From positions 930,001-994,000 of the forward strand of contig CM022375.1 in NCBI GenBank assembly GCA_011800155.1: DNA of 64,000 nucleotides, read 5' to 3'. The translations under genes and the position numbers were made by a program. The DNA comes from Flammulina velutipes (Eukaryota; Basidiomycota; Agaricomycetes; Agaricales; Physalacriaceae). This document shows positions 55,911 to 64,000 of the stretch, piece after piece. Every line of letters begins with the position of its first letter. Position 1 is the first letter of the stretch. The notes under the pieces were generated by a model, which saw nothing but the letters and a program-made list of their open reading frames with translations, was not told the DNA's origin and made no database searches.

Positions 55911-58900
55911 ATGTCTGCACCCGCCTCGCCCTCGCCACTGCCACCCGTCGCTGTCTCCTCGATCCCCGAAGCTGCCGCTACAATGTCGCCCGCGCCTGAA
56001 CCGCCCGCTGCTATGTCGCCCGCGCCTGAGCCAACTGTCGCGGTCTCGTCTGCTCCTGGTTCTCCTCCTGCAGAACCGACCACGGAACCTGGAACGACGA
56101 CCCCTCTATTCCTGCCGGCACAATCGGAGGCAAGTTCGCCGCAGCCAGAGGAACGAGAGCCTACGCCGCCACCCAAGTCGCCAACCCCACCAGCCAGCCC
56201 GGCAGCGGCGCCAATGTCTCCAAGTGTGTTGGACAAGACAGAGTCAGGCATGACTACGTCGGATGACGCGTCGGCGACGCGTCAACCAAGTCCAGCACGC
56301 GTGGAAACTTGGTCAAGCTACGAGGCAGAAACGACGACGACCTTAGGCTTGGACTACACGTCCACGGACCACCCAATGGTGTACCTACAAAAGAATATAC
56401 AGTCTTATAGCAGTGCTCAACATTGATATTTACACTGTAAGTTAGAGTGTCTAGCTAAGAGCATATAAAAGAATGCAGGCTCCCTTCCCTAAATGGTAGC
56501 CTTCCAGATCTGGCTGGCTCAGCCACATCCCAATTGGGATAGGATGATGCAATGGATAGCAGCAGGCAAATTCCGGACCTAGGGATTGATGGGGGCAGGG
56601 GGAGGGGATGGGGAAATGTGGCACCAGGAAAATCCGGACCTAGGGATTGATGAGATTGATGGATTGATGGGAAGATAGGATGGAGGATGGGGGATGGGGG
56701 ATTGATAGCAGGGGGGAAATGTGGCACCAGAATAAATGCTAGGCTATTGTCAGGGTATGAGGAGGGTATGGGAGGGGTGATTGTAGGTTGAAAAGTAGAA
56801 TTCTTTGTAACTATCAGAAACATGAATGGGGATGTAGCAGCTACTGAAAGCAATAATAAAATGATGTGTGGCGCATTTTTAATCGAGGAGCACATACCTC
56901 GGATCGACCTGTGGTTGTCCTAGATGTCTTCCTATTGAAAAATGAATGTGTGCAGCACAAAGAACCATGTAAAAACACGAAGATTTGGCTGAGAAACAAG
57001 CAAAACATTATTGAAAATCCATCAAAAAGCACCAAAAAGGGAGCAGCACTTTGCCCTCGCATTGGGGTAACCTGGAACCACTTGTAGGTCGTCCAGACAC
57101 CTTTGGGGCATTGTATATGTCACTCAGTTAGGTCCCCAGGTCAACAGAACCCTTGGATATGATCAAAATGTCAAAAACCCGGACCACATAGCTTTGGGCC
57201 ACACTATCAACTTGCCATGACCTGGGGACACCTTATATTCGAAGATATATGTATATATTGCTCTAATCATGAGTTAGATGAAGTCTGGAGTGTGAAAAAT
57301 GCGGTCAAAACCTGGGATATACCCCAAATAATGTCCCCCAAGAAAGCACACACACCATCGACTTCCTCTGACCTCTGGATCGTTCCAATGTGTTCTATTA
57401 TCATTATAGATGATGTATTAACACCCCAGAGGTTCCCCCAGTGTGTCAAAATGCGAATATAAATGGTACAATAATTTATATCCCCTCCTTCTACAGCAAG
57501 AATCACCCCACCTATCACACATCTGAGTGGTGGACTATTGATTTTAACATCATACAATGTGATTTTGGCTTCCCAGAATAGGTCCCAGGTTGAACACCCT
57601 TCAATATAGAGCATGGACATTTGAGAATTAGTACAAAGATCATATCCTCACCATGTACCAAAGGGGTGTATCTTTGAGGTCTACCTATGACCTGGGCCCC
57701 AAGATATCATCTATATGATGTCAAATAACTATTAGAACAGTCCTAAGGATGTAGATATGCGAACCAATGAGTGTACTTGAGGAGGAAGGGTGAATAAGGG
57801 TTCACCTAGTATCATAAATGTTCGCATTTTGACACATTGGGGGAACCTCTGGGGTGCTAATACATCATCTATAATGATAATAGAACACATTGGGACGATC
57901 CAGAGGTCAGAGGAAGTCGATGGTGTGTGTGCTTTCTTGGGGGACATTATTTGGGGTATATCCCAGGTTTTGACCGCATTTTTCACACTCCAGACTTCAT
58001 CTAACTCATGATTAGAGCAATATATACATATATCTTCGAATATAAGGTGTCCCCAGGTCATGGCAAGTTGATAGTGTGGCCCAAAGCTATGTGGTCCGGG
58101 TTTTTGACATTTTGATCATATCCAAGGGTTCTGTTGACCTGGGGACCTAACTGAGTGACATATACAATGCCCCAAAGGTGTTTGGACGACCTCCAAGTAG
58201 TTCCAGGTCACCCCCAACCGAGGGCAAAGTGCTGCTCCCCTTTTGGTGCTTTTTGATGGATTTTCAATAATGTTCTGCTTGTTTCTCAGCCAAATCTTCG
58301 TGTTTTTACATGGTTCTTTGTGCTGCACACATTCATTTTTCAATAGGAAGACATCTAGAACAACCACAGGTCGATCCGAGGTATGTGCTCCTCGATTAAA
58401 AATGCGCCACACATCGTTTTATTATTGCTTTCAGTAGCTGCTACATCCCCATTCATGTTTCTGATAGTTACAAAGAATTCTACTTTTCAACCTACAATCA
58501 CCCTCCCATACCCTCCTCATACCCTGACAATAGCCTAGCATTTATTCTGGTGCCACATTTCCCCCTGCTATCAATCCCCCATCCCCCATCCTCCATCCTA
58601 TCTTCCCATCAATCCATCAATCTCATCAATCCCTAGGTCCGGATTTTCCTGGTGCCACATTTCCCCATCCCCTCCCCCTGCTCCCATCAATCCCTAGGTC
58701 CGGAATTTGCCTGCTGCTATCCATTGCATCATCCTATCCCAATTGGGATGTGGCTGAGCCAGCCAGATCTGGAAGGCTACCATTTAGGGAAGGGAGCCTG
58801 CATTCTTTTATATGCTCTTAGCTAGACACTCTAACTTACAGTGTAAATATCAATGTTGAGCACTGCTATAAGACTGTATATTCTTTTGTAGGTACACCAT

Positions 58901-59695
58901 TGGGTGCACGGACGAAGAGGAAGACGAGAACGAGGAGGTCGACCAGTTGATGAGTACCTCCTCGCCGGAACCAGCTGGAGGAAAGGCGAAGGGATCTACA
59001 GGAGGTGAACCTCCTGCAGATCCAGATCGCGACGACGGTCTCACCGCCGTCGAGATCGACTTTGCGAGGGCAATGCCCCTCCTGTTCCGCAGTCACCACC
59101 AAGGCTGCCACTCCGTCTGGGCTCGCCGCCCTCGATGACGGGATCGCTATTTGGGCCTACATGGTTCCTAGCCCGATCCCACCACCCTCCCCGCAGCCCT
59201 GGCTGCAGCCTACGCCAACAACGACGACCCGCCTCCTGCATCTCCGTCTGTCGCTGGGACACCTCCAGCCACAACAGAGGTACCGCCGGCGGGACCACCA
59301 CTCCTGATACCACCCTCTTTCTGGTCACCACCAACTGAGGTGTCGCCTCGAATCTGGTCGCCCCCAACGGGTACGCCGCCCAGGATGGCAACACCCCCGG
59401 AAGCAGCACCGGCCCCGCCAATTCCAACGACGTCGACACCCAAACTGGCGTCAAAGAAGCGAAAACTGGAAAGGCCAACACAGGGGGACTCACCAAAGAA
59501 GAGGACATGGGGACCAGCAATCCTCAAGACACCTGCGTGGGTACCGGTAGCGAAGAAGAGGAAGGAGATGGAGGTTGAAGAACAGGAAGAGGACAATTCT
59601 GAGGAGTCGAAGCAGCCCAGTCCTCCGAAGAAGCGGAGAAGACTGACGAAGACAAGGCCAGAGGTGGCACCCTATGACCTACTAATAACTAGTTA
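55911..59695 (+). pseudogene. proline-rich nuclear-type protein gene, split by the palindromic element (copy 1)
   Basis: The first part (55911-56369) encodes a Pro/Ala/Ser-rich protein. The frame continues at 58914 after removal of the 2.54-kb insert and one CACGGAC duplicate, with an acidic stretch (EEEDENEEVDQLMS) and EPPADPDRDDG. The last part (59340-59695) is Lys/Arg-rich (KKRKLERP, AKKRKEMEVEEQEE, PPKKRRRLTK), suggesting nuclear localisation. Against the second copy at 62329 this copy lacks one C in a C-run near 59073, which breaks the frame. No domain or function is recognisable. The frame runs into the hairpin repeat and stops at PYDLLITS, so the natural C-terminus may be lost. Confidence 0.55.
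56370..58906. mobile_element. 2.54-kb palindromic (foldback) element with 7-bp target duplication
   Basis: Two inverted arms of about 1.09 kb (56370-57457 and about 57820-58906), nearly identical from the tips (CACCCAATGGTG...) inward, around a roughly 360-bp unique centre. CACGGAC flanks both sides (56363-56369, 58907-58913). Excision of the element and one duplicate reconnects the proline-rich reading frame. No transposase is encoded. The arms contain G-rich minisatellites with TCCGGACCTAGGGATTGATG units. Short open frames repeated in the arms are palindrome by-products. Confidence 0.85.
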
Positions 59696-59760
59696 AACCT
59701 TTATAGTGACAGGGACCAACAACTAGTTGCTGGCCGTCACTACGGGGATATAGATTGGCT
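59672..59760. repeat. hairpin-ended repeat, copy 2
   Basis: CCTACTAATAACTAG plus the 39-nt hairpin at 59704-59742, as at 43871. It marks the junction between the proline-rich gene fragment and the next inverted arm. Confidence 0.55.
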
Positions 59761-59879
59761 GGTAGAAATGGCTGGTCGTCGGGCTGGGGCGGGCTGGCAT
59801 GGGGCGGGATGGGTACCATATATGGATAGGAATTGATGGGAGCATATAGGGATTGATGGGGAGGGGGAGGAGGAGCAGG

Positions 59880-62328
59880 GGATGGGGAAATGTGGCCACA
59901 CATAAATCCGGACCTAGGGATTGATGGGTACTGATGTCATTGATTGCCCAGGGGGATGGGGGATGGGGATAGGAATTGTGGCACCAGGAAAATCCGGACC
60001 TAGGGTTTGATGGGAGCAGGGGATGGGGATGGGGGCAGGGGAAATGTGGCCACACAGGAATCCGGACCTAGGGATTGATGGGAACTGATGGGATTGATGG
60101 GGGAGGGGATGGGGATGGGGGCAGGGGGATTGGGGGCAGGGGACAATTGTGGCACCAGGATAAATACTGGGCTATTGCCAGGGTATGAGGAGGGTATGAG
60201 AGGGATGATTGTAGGTTGAAAAATAAAATTCTTTCTAACTATCAGAAACATGAATGGGGGTGTGGCAGCTACTGAAACCAATAATAAAACGATGTGTGGC
60301 GCATTTTTAATCGAGGAGCACATACCTCGGATCGACCTGGGGTTGTCCTAGATGTCTTCCTATTGAAAAATGAATGTGTGCAGCACAAAGAACCATGTAA
60401 AAACACGAAGATTTGGCTGAGAAACAAGCAGAACATTATTGAAAATCCATCAAAAAGCACCAAAAGGGGAGCAGCACTTTGCCCTCGGTTGGGGGTGACC
60501 TGGAACTACTTGGAGGTCGTCCAAACACCTTTGGGGCATTGTATATGTCACTCAGTTAGGTCCCCAGGTCAACAGAACCCTTGGATATGATCAAAATGCC
60601 AAAAACCCGGACCACCTACCTTTGGGCCACACTATCAACTTGCCATGACCTGGGGACACCTTATATTCGCAGATATATGTATATAATGCTCTAATCATGA
60701 GTTAGATGAAGTCTGGAGTGTCAAAAATGCGGTCAAAAGCTTGGATATATCCCAAATAATGTCCCTCAAGAAAGCACACATACTATCAACTTCCCCTGAC
60801 CTCTGGGTGGTCCCAATGTGTTCTATTATCATTATATATGATGTATTAGCACCCCAGAGGTTCCCCAGTGTGTCAAAATGCGAATATAAATGGTACAATA
60901 ATTTATATCCCCTCCTTCTACACCAAGAACCACCCCAACTATCACACATCTGAGTGGTGGACTATTGATTTTAACATCATACAATGTGTTTTTAGGCTCC
61001 CAGAATATGTCCCAGGTTGAACACCCTTCAATATAGAGCATGGACATTTGAGAATTAGTACAAAAATCATATCCTCACCATGTACCAAAGGGGTGTATCT
61101 TCGAGGTCTACCTATGACCTGGGCACCAAGATATCATCTATATGATGTCAAATGACTATTAGAACAGTCCTAAAGATGTAGATATGCGAACCAATGGGTG
61201 TACTTGAGGAGGAAGGGTGAATAAGGGTTCACCTATTATCATGAATATTCGCATTTTGACACATTGGGGGGACCTCTAGGGTGTTAATACATCATATATA
61301 ATGATAATAGAACACATTGGAACGACCCAGAGGTCAGGGGAAGTTGATGGTATATGTGCTTTCTTGGGGGACATTATTTGGGGTATATCCCAGGTTTTGA
61401 CCGCATTTTTCACACTCCAGACCTCATCTAACTCATGATTAGAGCATTATATACATATATCTTCGAATATAAGGTGCCCCCAGGTCAGGGCAAGTTGATA
61501 GTGTGGCCCAAAGGTAGGTGGTCCGGGTTTTTGGCATTTTGATCATATCCAAGGGTTCTGTTGACCTGGGGACCTAACTGAGTGACATATACAATGCCCC
61601 AAAGGTGTTTGGACGACCTCCAAGTAGTTCCAGGTCACCCCAACCGAGGGCAAAGTGCTGCTCCCTTTTGGTGCTTTTTGATGGATTTTCAATAATGTTC
61701 TGCTTGTTTCTCAGCCAAATCTTCGTGTTTTTACATGGTTCTTTGTGCTGCACACATTCATTTTTCAATAGGAAGACATCTAGGACAACCCCAGGTCGAT
61801 CCGAGGTATGTGCTCCTCGATTAAAAATGCGCCACACATCGTTTTATTATTGCTTTCAGTAGCTGCTACATCCCATTCATGTTTCTGATAGTTACAAAGA
61901 ATTCTACTTTTCAACCTACAATCACCCCTCCCATACCCTCCTCATACCCTGACAATAGCCTAGCATTTATTCTGGTGCCACATTTCCCCCCTGCTATCAA
62001 TCCCCATCCCCCATCCTCCATCCTATCTTCCCATCAATCCATCAATCTCATCAATCCCTAGGTCCGGATTTTCCTGGTGCCACATTTCCCATCCCCTCCC
62101 TGCTCCCATCAATCCCTAGGTCCGGAATTTGCCTGCTGCTATCCATTGCATCATCCTATCCCAATTGGGATGTGGCTGAGCCAGCCAGATCTGGAAGGCT
62201 ACCATTTAGGGAAGGGAGCCTGCATTCTTTTATATGCTCTTAGCTAGACACTCTAACTTACAGTGTAAATATCAATGTTGAGCACTGCTATAAGACTGTA
62301 TATTCTTTTGTAGGTACACCATTGGGTG
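59880..62328. mobile_element. second palindromic unit with alternative left end
   Basis: Left arm about 59890-60890, right arm about 61260-62328, with the same centre as the 56370 element. The right arm matches the first element's arms and ends at the same tip before another CACGGAC (62329-62335). The left arm is a slightly diverged subtype and lacks the outer 250 bases, including the tip. The element is therefore not a simple independent insertion but part of a 3.42-kb direct duplication. Confidence 0.7.
59895..60150. repeat. G-rich minisatellite
   Basis: Repeats of TCCGGACCTAGGGATTGATGGG alternate with GGGGATGGGG-type runs. The stretch near 60105-60145 has at least five G-runs of four or more separated by one to three bases, so it can form G-quadruplexes. 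The counterpart at 63300-63575 has different run lengths. Confidence 0.7.
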
Positions 62329-63117
62329 CACGGACGAAGAGGAAGACGAGGACGAGGAGGTCGACCAGTTGATGAGTACCTCCTCGCCGGAACCAGCTGG
62401 AGGAAAGGCGAAGGGATCTACAGGAGGTGAACCTCCTGCAGATCCAGATCGCGACGACGGTCTCACCGCCGTCGAGATCGACTTTGCGAGGGCAATGCCC
62501 CCTCCTGTTCCGCAGTCACCACCAAGGCTGCCACTCCGTCTGGGCTCGCCGCCCTCGATGACGGGATCGCTATTTGGGCCTACATGGTTCCTAGCCCCGA
62601 TCCCACCACCCTCCCGCAGCCCTGGCTGCAGCCTACGCCAACAACGACGACCCCGCCTCCTGCATCTCCGTCTGTCGCTGGGACACCTCCAGCCACAACA
62701 GAGGTACCGCCGGCGGGACCACCACTCCTGATACCACCCTCTTTCTGGTCACCACCAACTGAGGTGTCGCCTCGAATCTGGTCGCCCCAACGGGTACGCC
62801 GCCCAGGATGGCAACACCCCCGGAAGCAGCACCGGCCCCGCCAATTCCAACGACGTCGACACCCAAACTGGCGTCAAAGAAGCGAAAACTGGAAAGGCCA
62901 ACACAGGGGGACTCACCAAAGAAGAGGACATGGGGACCAGCAATCCTCAAGACACCTGCGTGGGTACCGGTAGCGAAGAAGAGGAAGGAGATGGAGGTTG
63001 AAGAACAGGAAGAGGACAATTCTGAGGAGTCGAAGCAGCCCAGTCCTCCGAAGAAGCGGAGAAGACTGACGAAGACAAGGCCAGAGGTGGCACCCTATGA
63101 CCTACTAATAACTAGTT
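62329..63117 (+). pseudogene. proline-rich gene 3' segment, copy 2
   Basis: Direct duplicate of 58907-59695, shifted by about 3422 bases. Here the C-run near 62495 keeps the early frame open, but other homopolymer-length differences (near 62597, 62654 and 62786) shift it before the Lys/Arg-rich tail, which is again open from 62808 to 63117. It lacks the upstream half of the gene. Confidence 0.6.
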
Positions 63118-63183
63118 AAACCTTTATAGTGACAGGGACCAACAACTAGTTGCTGGCCGTCACTACGGGGATATAGATTGGCT
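63095..63183. repeat. hairpin-ended repeat, copy 3
   Basis: Same as copy 2, with the hairpin at 63127-63165. Confidence 0.55.
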
Positions 63184-64000
63184 GGTAGAAATGGCTGGTC
63201 GTCGGGCTGGGGCGGGCTGGCATGGGGCGGGATGGGTACCATATATGGATAGGAATTGATGGGAGCATATAGGGATTGATGGGAGGGGGAGGAGGAGCAG
63301 GGGATGGGGAAATGTGGCCACACATAAATCCGGACCTAGGGATTGATGGGTACTGATGTCATTGATTGCCCAGGGGGATGGGGGATGGGGATAGGAATTG
63401 TGGCACCAGGAAAATCCGGACCTAGGGTTTGATGGGAGCAGGGGATGGGGGATGGGGGCAGGGGAAATGTGGCACACAGGAATCCGGACCTAGGGATTGA
63501 TGGGAACTGATGGGATTGATGGGGGAGGGGATGGGGGATGGGGGCAGGGGGATTGGGGGCAGGGGACAATTGTGGCACCAGGATAAATACTGGGCTATTG
63601 CCAGGGTATGAGGAGGGTATGAGAGGGATGATTGTAGGTTGAAAAATAAAATTCTTTCTAACTATCAGAAACATGAATGGGGGTGTGGCAGCTACTGAAA
63701 CCAATAATAAAACGATGTGTGGCGCATTTTTAATCGAGGAGCACATACCTCGGATCGACCTGGGGTTGTTCTAGATGTCTTCCTATTGAAAAATGAATGT
63801 GTGCAGCACAAAGAACCATGTAAAAACACGAAGATTTGGCTGAGAAACAAGCAGAACATTATTGAAAATCCATCAAAAAGCACCAAAAGGGGAGCAGCAC
63901 TTTGCCCTCGGTTGGGGGTGACCTGGAACTACTTGGAGGTCGTCCAAACACCTTTGGGGCATTGTATATGTCACTCAGTTAGGTCCCCAGGTCAACAGAA
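63184..64000. mobile_element. third left arm of the palindromic family, cut by window end
   Basis: Near-identical to 59760-60582 apart from homopolymer lengths. It continues past the window, so the array probably has more units. Confidence 0.7.

Noticed and set aside
56866..58437. Several short frames repeated on both strands in the palindrome arms, also at 60269-61862 and 63692-63886
   Set aside because: They recur because the arms are inverted copies. They lack motifs and codon structure.
56370..58906. CRISPR-like or phage-type repeat array
   Set aside because: Eukaryotic context, no regular spacers, and repeats are long inverted arms rather than short direct repeats.

Overview
This window is nuclear DNA from a filamentous basidiomycete, most likely an agaricomycete. 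Genes are split by short GT-AG introns of about 40-60 bases. The gene families are ones typical of mushroom-forming fungi: F-box/LRR proteins, KDZ and Plavaka transposases, a TET/JBP-type dioxygenase, a DUF6532-like protein and RNase H1 N-domain-like (viroplasmin-like) proteins. There is no sign of bacterial or organellar DNA. I cannot name the species.

Layout. (1) 1-6306 is a decaying F-box/LRR gene cluster: one intact gene at 2496-4029 and at least three broken relatives, separated by diverged duplicate spacers. (2) 6440-8066 is a two-exon zinc-knuckle protein. (3) 8478-17671, minus strand, holds a truncated KDZ transposase, the C-terminal half of a hAT transposase, and a ten-exon KDZ transposase whose frame is intact except for one 1.46-kb insertion. 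(4) 18240-25531 holds a KDZ-like remnant and five small to medium genes, two of them with viroplasmin-like domains. The last gene carries an in-frame stop. (5) 25501-39640 appears to be one 14.14-kb Plavaka-type DNA transposon. It has 29-bp terminal inverted repeats (one mismatch) and a 2-bp GG target duplication. It carries an apparently intact transposase plus three cargo genes: DUF6532-like, TET/JBP-like dioxygenase, and a large unknown gene itself split by a second copy of the 1.46-kb element. It landed in the last codons of the gene ending at 25531. (6) 40660-42552 is the N-terminal half of a hAT transposase. (7) About 45.2-55.9 kb is a Ty3/Gypsy retrotransposon with gag, protease and pol in three frames. 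Its leader is split by a third copy of the 1.46-kb element, and its body is studded with an 18-nt palindromic module. (8) 55911-64000 is a proline-rich gene broken by a 2.54-kb nearly perfect palindromic element with a 7-bp target duplication, followed by a 3.42-kb direct duplication of the junction.

How the parts relate. The 1.46-kb element begins CATCTGGAAA and ends in the complement. The 14-kb Plavaka unit begins CATCAGGAAA. Both make 2-bp target duplications, so the short element is probably a non-autonomous relative mobilised by the Plavaka enzyme. The strongest candidates for undescribed biology are the cargo-bearing Plavaka unit and the in-frame palindromic modules of the Gypsy element. 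Exon boundaries come from reading frames and GT-AG signals alone. Several homopolymer-length differences between near-identical repeats suggest residual assembly error.
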